DNA of 64,000 nucleotides from Phoebastria nigripes (lineage: Eukaryota; Chordata; Aves; Procellariiformes; Diomedeidae): positions 3,833,179 through 3,897,178 of the forward strand of contig JAYKAV010003044.1 of the NCBI GenBank assembly GCA_035582835.1, read 5' to 3'. Both the position numbers and the translations under genes were made by a program. Numbering within the stretch: position 1 is the stretch's first letter; each line of letters opens with the position of its first letter. Positions 48,290-61,087 of the stretch are shown piece after piece. Under the pieces are notes generated by a model that saw only the letters and a program-made list of their open reading frames with translations, was not told the DNA's origin and ran no database searches.

Positions 48290-48445
48290 GGATTAGCATG
48301 GAGCAAGCCCGGGCGGGTGCCGGCAGTTCCGGCAAGCGCCTGGCAGCTCTGACAGGCAGAGCACCACAGGGCTCACGGGCAAAGGGCTGGCCCGCCCGGT
48401 GCTGCCCATCACCCCGCCGCAGCTCCGGACAGCCCGAAGGCTAGG
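48290..48445. promoter_or_regulatory. Small CpG-rich cluster inside the intron
   Basis: A dense group of CpG (GCCCGGGCGGGTGCCGGC, CCGGCAAGCGCC, CCCGCCCGG, CCCCGCCGC) lies directly beside AT-rich TTTAATAAGATAAACAG on its left. It could be an intronic enhancer or a minor alternative promoter. No exon is recognised. Confidence 0.3.
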
Positions 48446-51400
48446 GCAGGTCAGGTCTGTCCTCCTTGCCAGCAAAGCCCAGCTCCCAGGCTTCGTTTGG
48501 AAGCCAGATGAGTACTGAGCCGTTTCCCTCGCATCCCTTCTCCTGGGACAGCTTCTGTGGATACCCGGGCTGACCTGTGCGCCCATATGCCACAGCTCTC
48601 AGCCAGAGAGAGTCCAAGACAAGCAGCGTGAGCCTTGGGCGAAGGGAGAGCATCACCTGCTTTGAGCAGCAGGAGCCGGCAATTTGCAGAGAGAAACAGA
48701 GAGTCAAGTTCTGCCCCTGCCAGAAAGGCAGAGCCACCCAGTCCTAGATAGCTGCAAACTGGTTACAGCATTAAAACAATCGAGTTGATACATGTGATTG
48801 TCTGGCTGCATTCTGCAAGCAGCCACGCCTGTACCTTTAATTTACACTTCCAGCACATACAGCGTGACAGGGCTGACCGCTCCCTCCCATGTTTGACCTG
48901 CGCAAAGAGATACAAAGCGAGTGACAGGGAAGGCTTGGACAGAAGGAATTACAGCACGGCAACTCCTTTTGTTAAAGTTACAGATTTGTGGCCTGGTGAC
49001 ACTGTGACCAAAAGCAACAGTCAGTGNGTAAAGGCTCACGCAGCACAGGCTGTCTGCAAAGCCTGGCCCCACAGCCTGCAGCATCAGCAGGGCTGACCTC
49101 CAGCACGTGAGCTAAAGCAGCGTGGGCCCAGGTGTAGGACAGGCTCCCAACCTCTCATCCAGCTGGAGGAGGGACACACACAGCTCCCCATTTTACATGC
49201 TGGCTGCAGGATGAGGGCAGGGGGTGTCAGGGAGAGGCAGTGAGACAGAAAAGCTGCACCCGAGCCCAGCCTTGCGACAGGTTATCAAGGAGTCCAAAAA
49301 ACAGTTCTGCAAAGCCAGGGGATGCAAAGAGGATGAAGGAGATGCCAGAGTCCCAAATCTGCAGGCATTCAGTTTAGAAGATGCTCAGAGGGAGAGATTC
49401 AGAGCCAGCCTTGCCAACAGGAACACTGACGCCTGCCAGTAGGAAGCATCACTCCACTTGCACCCACTCCCTGCCGCCCTGGGGGAGCAGCTGCTCCCGC
49501 AGCCCCCGCAGGGGGATTTCCTCTGGTGAACACAGCCCCCAGCACCACCACCAAGGGCTTCNCATGCCCACAGAGGAGCTCCCTGCAGCAACCCCCTGCC
49601 TGGGAGCACTGTAACACAGCTCTTGCCAAGTCCCCTGTGCAAGGCTGATGCTGTGCAAGCATCCCGCAGCGGGAAGCACTGAAAGGAGGCTGCAGGGACT
49701 GAGAGCGGGACACGGAAATGTTTCAGACTGGTCTTCTATGGGAACTCACAATACCTTTCCCACTCCCACGTCCCTTCCTTTCTCCACCCTTCTCTTCTAC
49801 CCCACATCTGTGCAAAAAGGATGAAACAGGAAGAATGCAGCTTCCCTGTGCACTCCCACCAGGCAGGAGGTGATATACCAGCCNGGGACCAGCACTGATC
49901 AGTACCTAGCAGGTCAACGGGAAAACACACCGCAGAAGGAGGCGCAGAGCCTGCCAGAGCCCGCAGCAGCAGCTCCCCTCTGTAGCACTGCAGACAGCAA
50001 GCCACGGCCCCCCTCCAAGTTATTAGAGGAACAAACAAAAGAAAAACAGAACCAAGAGCACATGGCCAGGGCCCAGCACTTGTCATAACTGCACAGCCGG
50101 CACCGCCAAGAGATACGCCGTCTGTGCTGCTGACCAAGAAGCCCTAGCCGATCCCGCAGAGAAATGCGGCAGGATGTGCCAGAATAGGAAGTGGGGCCAA
50201 AGGAGCCTTCCCAGACCAGTAGCCTCCCACAGCAGATTAAAATTCCATAGGAATTTGCTAAACAAATTGACTCTCTTAGCTACTGCCATAAACCCATGGG
50301 ATGTTTTGCATTACTACCACGCAAGCGAGGGTGGAAACAGACCCTTATGCTTGGCCCATGCACAGGACCCCCCATGCTAGCGGTGAGAGCCCCTCCTGCA
50401 AATACCGGTCTGGCCAGCGCAGCAGGGCTGGGCTGGCTTCTGCAGCATCAGCCACGGCTCCAGCCACCCCTGAAGCACCAGCACCTCACCCACAAGTAAG
50501 TCCCTGCTCTCCCCCGTGCCAGTCTCTGAGGTGGCAGCCCCNAGAGAAAAATCTGCTGCAGCCCCAGCAGCCAGCTGAGCTGCCTGCTGTGCCCNTGCTG
50601 CCCCAGCCCGCGGACGGGCAGGCAGGAGGGGCCCCCAGGAGCGTTCCGTGGTGGATTCTCTCCTCTCAGTTTACTACATTTTACAGCTGCTGGCTAACTC
50701 TCTCACCCTCCCGAGACAGAGGTGTTGATGCTGTTCTCATTATCTTCAATTCAAAACAGAGCCAAGAAGAGGAGGGAAGGAAAAAAAAAACCTTCTTTAA
50801 GAAGAAACCCACACACTAACCCTCTTCCAGCCCCCTCCCTCGCCTGTTCTGAAGCACAATGAAATGCCAGGGATGAATTAAAAAGAAATAGTTGCAGGGG
50901 TGGAGAAGGGCTGCAGAGAGACCAGAGCATGGGAAGTGACCACAGCCCAAATCACCTAACACAAACCCATGCCAGCAATTTCCTTGCTGAGAGGAGCCCA
51001 CTGTGCATGCCTTACAGTCTCTGTAAGGAGCCTGAAAAGAAAATTTTGCATGGGCTGGTTTACAAGAACAAAACGTCTCAGTTCTATGGAGGCAGAGTCC
51101 TAAAAAGAAAAAAAGAGGACAGAATAAAAGTGAGCAGGCAGAAGACAAAACGGAATGGACAGTGTAACTTAAAGGGAGATGCTTTCAAAGCAGTCCCGCT
51201 CCCAAGTAGACATGGGAGAACAGAGGCTGCATGCAATTCTTCCACAGGAGTAATTAATAGGGTTGCCACAGACATGAAAAGTCAGAGGAGAGTTCTGGAC
51301 TGGCTAGAATCAGAATTTCAGTAAGAGCTAAGTGACATTTTTAAACATATGGAGCATCTGCAGCACACTGCATGTTGAACACAAGCCAGAGTAGCTAGCT

Positions 51401-51829
51401 TTATTATGGGCATCTATATGGAAAAGAGTTTCAAAGGCCTGCACGTTAGCCTCACAGCAGCACCCCGAGATACCACGTTAGCCCCCTCCAGTTCCTAGGC
51501 TGGGTGACATACAGCACCCAAAGGTGACCATCCCAGCACAACACGCATCCGCCTCGCTGCCTACCCAGAGGGAGCAGCCCCAGGCCCACAGCCNCACCAG
51601 GGCTGGAGGAAGCAGCAGAGAAGCTACCGAGCACTGTGGAAGCACAAGCGCAGCACCAGCCACGACCACTCTCAGCAGCCGGGGTAGTCCAGAAAGGGTT
51701 TGGGACGGCTGCTACACATGCACATAGAGGGTCAGTCAGCCTTGCTCTCACTGCTGGAATTATTCCCATCGGGGAGGCAGAGTATCACCCCCAAGACAGG
51801 CAGATCCGTCCTTGCCAAAAGGCTTAATG

Positions 51830-51848
51830 CCCCCCCCCCGCCCCCGCC
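51830..51848 (+). repeat. C-rich run (C10 then CCCCC)
   Basis: Ten C then G, five C, G, and CC: on the agrin transcript strand this is a G-rich run with quadruplex potential. Confidence 0.8.
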
Positions 51849-54800
51849 CTTGGTTCATGGGCCCTACTTTCCAAGTCACCTGANAAGTTGAGGTGACACC
51901 ACACTAGTTAAATCACAGAACAAGAGTTTCTTGAAGATATTTTGGACATGCTACTCTGGGACGAGGGTCTCAAGCCACCAGCAGGACCTTCTGTTACAAT
52001 GGCCTGTGCTTACCGTACCCAATGCTACCAGGTTTCACTATGCACTGTGCTTGTAAAGCCAACGTACATGGCTTTTCCCAGGAGGTTCAAAGTCCACGTG
52101 CATCTCCAAAGCTAGCAAAGCAGTCTCGACTGGGGCAATTGCACCAGCGTTAATGCAAATCATGCCACAAGCAAGGCACTATTTAAGAGGAGCTCTGGGT
52201 TCTCATTAACCAAGGCCCTAACAAAGGTTTAATCTGAACTTCCTTCCACCCAGACAGCTCAGTATGGAGTCAACACACAGCCCCTCCCACACCATACACA
52301 AAAATCTTGATTTTCTTCAAGTGTAGTTGCGATCAAAGTGAAATATGAGACACACACACAGGGGAAAGATCTCTCAGGGATTAGTCAGCTGTTGAACTCC
52401 AGAAGAGCGTGCTTGATGGCATTGTCAGGGGAGAGCAAGGAGAGGAAAGCACTGCACCTAGCACGGAGCCTGCTGGTGGCGTGCCTTGGGAAGCTCTAAC
52501 ACCTGCGCAGTGACTCCAGCCCTCTTCATGCAGTACCAGTGTTCAAGGCACAAATACAGCGAGGCTGTGGCTTATCAGGCTAATTCTTTCCCCGGGAAGC
52601 CTCATCCAGATGTCTTGAAGAACAAGAGGAAATCCACTCCCAGTGCTACACAGCACTGCGTGCTGCTTGGGACCGGCTCCCTTTCCATGCATTCCCCCAC
52701 AGAGGCACCACAGCAAACATCTTCCTTCGCCCAGGGACCCAGCCCAAGCCTGTGTCCCAGCCTCCTGCACAAGCCCCAGAGCTGCTCCTCTGCCGTTCAG
52801 CACCAAAAAACTTCCCTCCAGGCACCTTCGGTGCTGAAGCCAGTTTGCAAAGCTTAGCTGAAGTCTTGCATTTTGACTACAGCTGGTCAAAGCATTTTTA
52901 CCACAATTAAGTGTAATCAAAACACACTGGTTTTACTCTAACCTGAGCTGTTTCACAGAGATGCCCTGGTTTGAACTTCCCTCTTAGACAGGCAAGATTT
53001 TGATGTCTAGGATTTTTCCAAGCTAGAGCAACAGGAGATGAAGATACTCAAAACATTCATGTTTTTCCACTCAGCTGCCACCATTCTTCCAATTCTTTCT
53101 GCAAAAGCACTCAAAGGTTTGTTTTTAAACTCAGAGTGCAGCAAAGAGCAGTGTTCTGGGCAGCTTTGCTTTGAACCCTCCTGTGGGGAGCTGATGGGAA
53201 ACAAGTCCTGGAGCTAAATTCTCAGACTCAGAGCTCAGAAAGGGTTCCCAGGGTGGCAGAAGCAGGTTCTCATGCCCGGTTTTGCATGGCCTCCCAGAAG
53301 CCAGCAAGGCAGCTGCACTGGGCAAGCCAAAAGGGACTTTCACAGACCTCAGGAGAGGCCTGAGCTTTGGGTAGGGCTCGAGGGAAACCAAGGTTTTGGG
53401 GGTCAGTCTGTTCCACACTCTCTACAGCAAACCTGTCAGCACCCAGAATGTAGGATACTCACACAATGACCAGGCTTCCAAGATGTGGGAAGAAGAAAAG
53501 CAAGTCCACTGGATATGACAAGAAAGGTGGGTTTATCAAGGCAAGTGAAACAGCTGCTAAGTCAGCCGGATGCCAAAACAAGAATCACTGCATCTCCCCC
53601 AAGCAACACTTTTTGACCTACCTGAGATACTAGTAACTCAAGGTTGCCTTGTTTTTGTCATTTCTCAGCAACACAGTCTGGACAGGTCTCCATCAGTTTG
53701 GAGAAATCAGGTCCACCACACATGGCGAGTTGTCCGCAGGCTCTTTTCCGGCCCCCTCCAGTCCCCGCTCTCCCCACACCAGCCTGCTGGCTCTGCCTCT
53801 GCATGCCAACAGCATCCTGGTGAGCCATTGGGAAGAGGGGCCTAATTAGTTAAAGGAAGCAAGCTATGCAGCAAATGATCTTCAGAGAAGAGGGGAGTCC
53901 CAGAAAGAATCATCTGCTACCTGGCATCAGGAAAGGTTAATATAGCAGGGAAGAAAGATAAACCCACCTATAACTGCATGGACCTGCAACTTAAGCACAC
54001 AGGAGGGAGAGAGAGATAGAGAGTTTAGACATGCCCAGCTNTGGCACCTTCAGCTCCCTTGCACAACAGCATGGGAGCAACACCAAGCAAATCTTTCCTA
54101 TGGTACTGCATCAGTGGACATGCTTATAGACAGACACATCCACCTACAGCTTGGTGCACACAGGCACTTCACACCTCTCCCCTCCTGGGACCAAGACAGT
54201 GGTACAGCTGTAGGGTATAGCACACTGGGGAACAACAGTCCCGTCACCACCCCAGCCCTCTGCAAGAAAAGCTGTCCGTGGCTAGGATGTGTCCCCGACT
54301 GCAGCAAGTCCCAGCCCAGCTCACCAAACGCAGCCAGTCCCGACACACCGGGGGCTGTAACGAGCATTACACCAACGCAACACAATTTTGAATCTTCCCC
54401 CACTAAAGGCAGAAGCGGGAACGGGTCCCAGTGATAAATTCTACATTGAATCTATAGCATTAGGAGGAAAACTAGACCTCTCCTCATCTCCCAGGGGCCT
54501 CAAGGGACAACATTCTTCACCACAAACAGGAACCACCTAGCCCAGCCACCCCAGCTCACATCCAGTGCGTGCAAAACAAGCATGCCAAAGAACACAGCAA
54601 ACTAGGTGAAGACAGAATTCTTCCAAATGTTTGCTCAGGTTTAACAAAAACAACCACACACACACTCTCTTCTTTCTCCTCCCTCCCTCTCCACTAGGTG
54701 CAAGGAAGGAGCAGGATTGATACCTTTCAAGTGCAAGATGGAATACATATAGATAGGCAGAAAACCTCCAGTGTCCCTCCCTCTTACAAAAACCACTCAA

Positions 54801-56217
54801 GACGGGTGCCTCTTGTGAGCCACTTCACTGAACTTGCTCTCTCCCAGCCTCCCAGGCCGAGAGTTCGGTCATTTACCTCTGTCAGCATCCACAGCTGGAA
54901 AAAGGGGTTATGGCCTCTCCTCTGCACGTCCAAGGGGGAGGAGGGAGCCAATCTGCATGTTTATTTGTTGTCTGTGCAGAATTCCTGCATTCCTTCCCGT
55001 GTTTACTCATCTGCTTTCAGGACATACTCAGACCCCAGCGAAGAGCTTTTGGGGCACCACATTCCCCCATGAGCTCAGAGCTCTTCCTGGAANACAGGAC
55101 AAGCATAAAGGGGGAAGAGAGAAGCCAGCGAATAGGTTATTACAGAAGTATGTTTTCAAGGTGGTTGGGCAACAAGTAGAAGAAAGATCAGTTCTCTGCA
55201 GANCTGCTCTCCATAGAGGCACACCTCCACACCTGGAGGTCTAAGATCCTATTAAAGAGCAGATATGGGCTGTCTCCCCCTCAGCTCTTCCCAACAGCTA
55301 TGTTGTTACACCCACAGCAGCACTAGTAACTCAGCCACCCTCTTTGGCATGGGCATGTCAGCACACCTCACGTTGTCCCACAGACAGCTACAAGTCTGGC
55401 CACAGTCAGTGTGGTGCACATGTACTCCATGAGCACGGCACAACATTACAACCCTCCTCATCTGAGCTCTTTTGGGAGCAGACACAAAGGCTCCAGAAAG
55501 ATTAACATGCAAGGGCTTCACCATGACAATACAGAAGCACAACTCATACCCCCCAAAATCACTTAGCTGCTCAGCTTGGTTCTGACTTAGTTATACCTTG
55601 GAGAAGCAAGCTTCACCCCCAAGCAGAATTCGGCTGGCTTGGATCCCTACAGGAGTCCGCAAGGCTGACTTAGCAAGCAAGGAAGCTCCAAGACAGAGGA
55701 AGCTAGGGCAGAAGGACAGGCCTTTGTCACAGGATTAACCTATTAACTTATTAGCTCTAAACCTACAGGAAAATTTAACTCAGGTGTAAGGAGTCTAAAT
55801 TCCCTGGTAAGTGCCTGCCACACACTTGTGTCAGGACAGGACTTGCAGTGGGGATGCTCCCAACCATATGGGACTCATTACAGAGGGGACTGAGAACCTG
55901 CATCAAATCTGGAGCAAAAATAACATAAAATAACTTTGCTTGGCTGTACCTTGGTTGCAACCACTGCCTTTGACAACAAGGTCAACGCCAGGCACTGTCC
56001 CCATGACAAGTGAGTCCACACAGCAGTATGACTCTACCCCAGACACATGTAGAACAGCAAGATTGATCCGCCTCATCACCAGCAGGATCATTTGCCAATC
56101 AATCATTTACAAGCTAAGAGCACAAGGTGGCCAACAGAGCCAGGGCTTGGCCGCTGCTGCATCTGCATGCTCAGAGCACCCCAGGGAAAAAGCCAGGCAC
56201 CCATGCTCCAGCCTCAC

Positions 56218-56479
56218 CTTCCACACAGTGCTCCACCTCCTCCAGGTTGCGCAGCGTTATCCGCATGAGGCTGGAGTTCAGCATCAGCTCATTGCGGTGT
56301 GCCGGCCACATGTACTGTGGGGCAGGGTTAACGAAGAAAATCCGTGTGTCCCCAGTCGAGACTTGGTTGTCGCAGATTAATGGGTCCCCGAAGCCACCGA
56401 TAACCACCTTGTTCCCACCATCCAAGAGGATCTCATGAGTGACGATGTCTTTGCCTTTCAGATAACGCCAGACTCTCAC
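56218..56479 (-). CDS. AGRN: AGRN LN exon 2: most of the laminin-binding NtA domain
   Basis: This 262-nt internal exon encodes 87 residues plus one base, running from [11 protein letters not shown] to EEVEHCVE. NtA is a TIMP-like beta-barrel that ties secreted agrin to the laminin gamma1 coiled coil in basement membrane. The exon contains the family signature [16 protein letters not shown], a sequon (NSS, N68), cysteines at exon residues 36 and 85, and the C-terminal helix around [13 protein letters not shown]79 and V86 in that helix are seven residues apart, consistent with the Leu/Val pair reported to contact laminin. The acceptor follows a pyrimidine tract (CTTTCTTCCTCTTGTTCAAG) and the donor is AAG|GTGAGG, leaving phase 1. 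The preceding exon, ending in Cys-Lys in other agrins, is not in the window. The first bases of the exon, GTGAGAG, themselves look like a splice donor. Confidence 0.96.
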
Positions 56480-56859
56480 CTTGAACAAGAGGAAGAAAGA
56501 GCATGTGAGACCATTTCACAGCCACAAACAATTGGCACCTTCTGGCCCAGTTAATTTTTATCATGTTGTCAGAAGATGCACAGCAGTGGTTCAGGCTGGC
56601 AAAGCCTTCCAGCAGAGCTAATTTCATTAGCCATTCCTTTAAAAGCACAAAATGCGTGGGCAACGAAGACTAAAGCACATACTACTCTTTCTGCACCCAA
56701 CTCTCCAGCCCAGGCACTTGGCATTCCTGGCCCCTTCCCCACACAGCCTCGTGGGGAGCGAAGGGGGACAGGCCTCGTGTCGCAAGGGGCCCCTCAGCCA
56801 CGCAGGTTCTCCAGCGAGGGACAGAGACCCCTTGTCCACTGGGACACACTGCCCTTGGC

Positions 56860-56924
56860 GCCCGAACCCAGGATTTGCCTTTGTCTGGGCCCGGACCCAG
56901 GATTTGCCTTCGTCTGGGCCCAGA
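56860..56924. repeat. Tandem duplication of a 29-bp unit
   Basis: Two adjacent 29-bp copies (56860-56888 and 56889-56917) differ at two positions only (GCCCGAACCC versus GCCCGGACCC; CTTTGTCTGG versus CTTCGTCTGG), followed by the start of a third (GCCCAGA). It lies in LN intron 1, about 380 bp upstream of exon 2 in transcript direction. Confidence 0.92.
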
Positions 56925-57718
56925 GCCTGCTACCAAGTGTGCCGCCAGCCCAGTCGCTGCTGTTAGAGCCTTAAAACAGCCTGATAAGGAGCTGCCCCGC
57001 ACCAAACCCCACCTTGAGCCGCCTTGACTCACCTCCCCGGAGGCCCTCTCTGCCCACGGGGGCACACGAACCTGCAACAGCCCTCTCCTTCCTCCCCTCT
57101 CATCACCAACCCTGGGTGAGGGGGCTTGCCTTCCCCACCCCGAATACAAACACCCAGCAAGCCCCTGGCACAAAGGATCCCGGGGCTGGCAGAGGGTAGC
57201 AATGCCCCTTCCCTTTGTTCAGGCAAGAACAATGGCTCCAGATAAGCTGCCGCTTCTCAGCAAACATTGAGGGCCGCCAGCAGGCACCGCTGCTCTCCGG
57301 AGACCCAGAGACCAGCCTCCCACACGGCGCAGGAGTCCAGCAGGGCCGGCAAGGTGGGGGCTCCCATGGGACAGCCCAGCACAAGCAGCCAGGCAGAGGT
57401 GGGGTGGGAGAAGGGGTGAGCAGACCCCGGCAGCCTCTGCGGCACAGCTCAACTCAGACCAGGAAGGCTGCTCAAGAACTTCCCTGGCAGAAGGAGAAGC
57501 CTCTGCTGCTGTTTTGCCTCTGCTGTACATGACCAGTAAGACAGAGGATGAGCTAATCAACCTTTTCCCTCTGATACTGTTCTAATGTTTATGCCCACAA
57601 CAGCCATTTCGGTTGCCCCATGACTGGCTATGGCAGGGAACACTGCTTCCAACAAGGGACACTGCACTTAGCCAGGGGAAGCTGGCAGAGCCTCAACCAG
57701 GAAAATAATTTCTTTAAT

Positions 57719-57757
57719 AAAAAACAAACAAAACAAAACAACAACAAAAAAAAAAAA
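57719..57757 (+). repeat. A-rich CAAA/CAACAA simple repeat
   Basis: AAAAACAAACAAAACAAAAC followed by AACAACAAAAAAAAAAAA: a low-complexity A/C tract. Confidence 0.85.
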
Positions 57758-60700
57758 CCCACCAAAATCAGAACTGACGTCATCCTGCTCATTACTAATA
57801 AAGAATTCAAATTCATAGCAGGAGATCCACTCCTAGACTGGACGCTTGGACAGAAGTGAGATCCGCCTCACCTGCCACCGAGCCTTTCCACATACATGAG
57901 CTGGAAGCCCGACCTCTGCAGACACAGGCCACAGCATCAGGGACACGATTCAAGCCCTAACAAGGGCAGCACGCAAGTCTCAGCCTTGCCGGAGGAACCC
58001 CCCTTCCACTCCCAGGCAGCATCATTCACGGTGACAGACTCCAGCTGGTACAGTTCTCCCAGAGATATCCTGACTCGCAACAAAATCTCAGTGGCGAAAT
58101 GTATCAAGGGAGAAGAAAACACTTCTGAGTAAAGAAAAGCTTTGAAGGGAAGATTAAATGGCTGGAAGTCCCCAACTGGGGAAGGCTGCGCAGCTAAAGA
58201 AAGCACTGTCCATCCACGGGGGAGGCTCTGAACAGTGGCACAGGAGCCTTAAAACAGGGGCAGGAGGAGGCAGGTGGGTTGGGTGAATGAAAGAAGGGAG
58301 TCTTCTGGCTCTGACAAGGCACTGGTACCTTGGGAAGACAAAAGGCAGAGCAGGTAACACTCCATGTAGGCAACTTACGTTCCTATAAATGACTAAAGAA
58401 AACCTTTGCGTTAGCAGATTTGCTAAAATACATGCAGGATTTGGCAGTAGGAGCCCATTTCCCTTTACTCATCCAAACTTCAGGAAGAAAAAGAAGTCCT
58501 GACCACAAGAGTTAGTCCCGCTCTCCCCGCTTCCACTGCCAGCGGTTCTAGAGCAGTCTCCCTGGACCTCACTGCTGGCTCATCCCCCTGCCCAAAAAAG
58601 GCGAGATCTGCACACAACTGCAAGCCAACCTCTCTCCAGCGACACGCTCTCTGCAGCAAACTGCCCAAAAGAAACACCCCCACAGGAGGGAAGAAGCAGC
58701 CCTAAAAATTAACCTTTAGTGCACATGGGACACCAGAGACATGTTCCCATCCACTCCTGATAGGTTAGAAATCCTCCTCCTGCTGCTACCCTATTGCAGG
58801 GGAAACACGACACAGAGCCGAGTCGGCGAGTTGCATGTAATAGGAACAGCTCATCAGAGAGCTGCCTGAGGTTTCAGCTTGAAGCAAGGGCAGCTCACTA
58901 GCAAGGGTGGCTGCTGTAGTGCGTGGGTATTACCGTGACTGCAGGCATCCCTGGCCTGGCATGCTCAGAGTGTACTTTATCACGCTCTCTGCCAGCATCT
59001 CCCCTCCTACCGCAGCCTGAGTGCCCAGTCACCTGCACTCTCCAGCTGTCTTCACCACCCAAAGAGCACTTCAGCACACCGTGCCAAGCACCAAAGCAGT
59101 CAGGGAGGTAGCAGCTCAGAGATAAGGGGGCTCTTGATCCCCCCTCTGAAACAGGCATGCACGTACGTACTTTTAAGAGTGCAATTCCAAAGGGAACGCA
59201 AGGGGCAGANAAAGGATGCTCACATGCATATGGGCAGACAGGTCTCTCCCAACCTTGGTGGGCTCCGGGGGTGGCAGGGAGGCAGATAGTTGTTCACACT
59301 ACACCTTCTATGCTTGACATAGGGGTTGTGGTGGGGGGACTTGTTACACTTGAGGAGGAAAGCACAGAACAGACATTATCCCACTCTAGAATGAACTATT
59401 TTTATAGTTAGCTGCAACTGCAGCTCACTGGCCACTGCCCTGCATGGCCCTTCAAGTGCATTGTGTTCCCCTATGGGCTTCTTTGAGACCATCCAGACGG
59501 AGATACTCTTACTCTTTGCCAAATACCTCCATCCCATTACTCAGTGACTACAGAAGACACACACAAAGACCTGACACTGCAAAGTTCAAACAAGAGGGTA
59601 AAAACATGTTGGGGGCTAGGGGGAATGCAAGTCTCATGACCTTTAATCAATCTTGTAATTTTTTTGAAGCCCTAACTCCAGAATTTCAGGAGTGTGAGCT
59701 CAGCACTATCTCAGTCCTGATCAAGAGGCTTCAAGGTCCACGATGATCTTGAGCTGAACTCTCACGCACTGTCCCTGCCACAACTAGGAGTAGGCAGCTA
59801 CAGGTGCTGGGGCAAGGGAACATGGCCATTCCCACCACCACAGGAGCAAGCAGGCTGGGGTGAGACCCTCCTGCTCAGCACAAAATTCACCTGTCAAGCA
59901 GAAAGAGGGAACAAATTTAGTGTTGCTGTACTCTACAGGTGCAACTGAAGGTTAAAAACAAAGTTTAGGAGTGTATTTTATTCTCAGATCCTCCTACTTC
60001 TCACACCTTCTCCTGAAGGTGTAGTATTTGCACGCCTTGGAGAAGGACTCTGGACTTAATGGGTCTCAGCCCCCACCCAGCCCAGCAGGTCCTGTGACCC
60101 AAACAGCAGCCACTGTATATTACTGAGGTGAGCCCTATTCTCCTGCATACCTGAGATCAAAAACCATCCCAGGTATAAACACCACTGTGACAGCTCCTCT
60201 TTGGAAGCCGCACATGCCTTAGCTGCCCCCAGACGTGGAGAGGTTAGCTAGAGACGTTGTACCCACGTGCTCTCACACTCATTTGTCCTCCAGCACAGAA
60301 AGGGAGTCAGCTCCCCTTGGGCCAGTGCTAAGCAATGCCACAGCAACCAAAGGACAAGCAATAACTTATACGCAGGCTACCATCCCTCCCCACACAGTCC
60401 AAGTCCAAGCTGCTGGGCAAGGGTAAGAAGAGGGGCTGAGAAAGCAATGCCTTCAAAGCCGTTTGCACAGCCTATTTCAGCCCAAGAAGAAGCCTGCTTG
60501 AAAAGCTGACTGCTCGGTTGTGCACAGCCCTGTCAGCATGAGCTCTTTTCTTGAGAGAGATGGCAGTCAACCAGCAAACAGAGGGAGCTTCAGATGGCAA
60601 GGAAGGGTAGCTGTGACAGGCAGCTTTCCTCCCCTCTGATCTTACAGGAATCCCGGTATTGACACAGTGACACCTCCTCCACCACATGCAGGTGGTGCCA

Positions 60701-61070
60701 CACGTGGCAGCCCCCTTCAAAGAGCCAGTCTGGGGCCACCTGCGAGCATGGCACCTCAGGTGAGCCAAGGAGGCAGGGTGCCAAGGAGCACAGCTTGCAC
60801 AGCTTTAGTGCAAGCCTGCGCTAACGCAAGCCTCCTGCTTCCTCACCCGGGACCAGCTGTTTCTCCAGCATTTCGCAGCAGCGCAACTCCCTGTGGTTGT
60901 GCTTCTCCCCACAGTCAAGTTAAGACACCTTCCTGCAGCCCCACCAGCCCCACCTCCTCTTCCTTCGGCAGCAGGCTGCAGCCCGCAGGGCAGGCGCTCA
61001 CTGCAAGGAGGTGAGGTGCAGAAGCAACCAGGGCAAAAACCCAGGAACACAAAGGAGACAAGACGGAAAG

Positions 61071-61087
61071 AAAAAAAAAAAAAAAAA
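61071..61087 (+). repeat. Homopolymer run of 17 A
   Basis: 17 consecutive A bases followed by TATATATAC and preceded by GGAAAG. Confidence 0.95.

Larger units (their letters stand above)
45519..56217 (-). other. AGRN: AGRN long intron, exon 2-proximal part
   Basis: No exon is recognised. It contains a SINE relic near 46.3 kb, an A22 run at 46.88 kb, an enhancer-like block at 47.8 kb, a CpG cluster at 48.3 kb and a C-rich run at 51.83 kb. The rest is single-copy sequence without visible structure. Confidence 0.55.
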
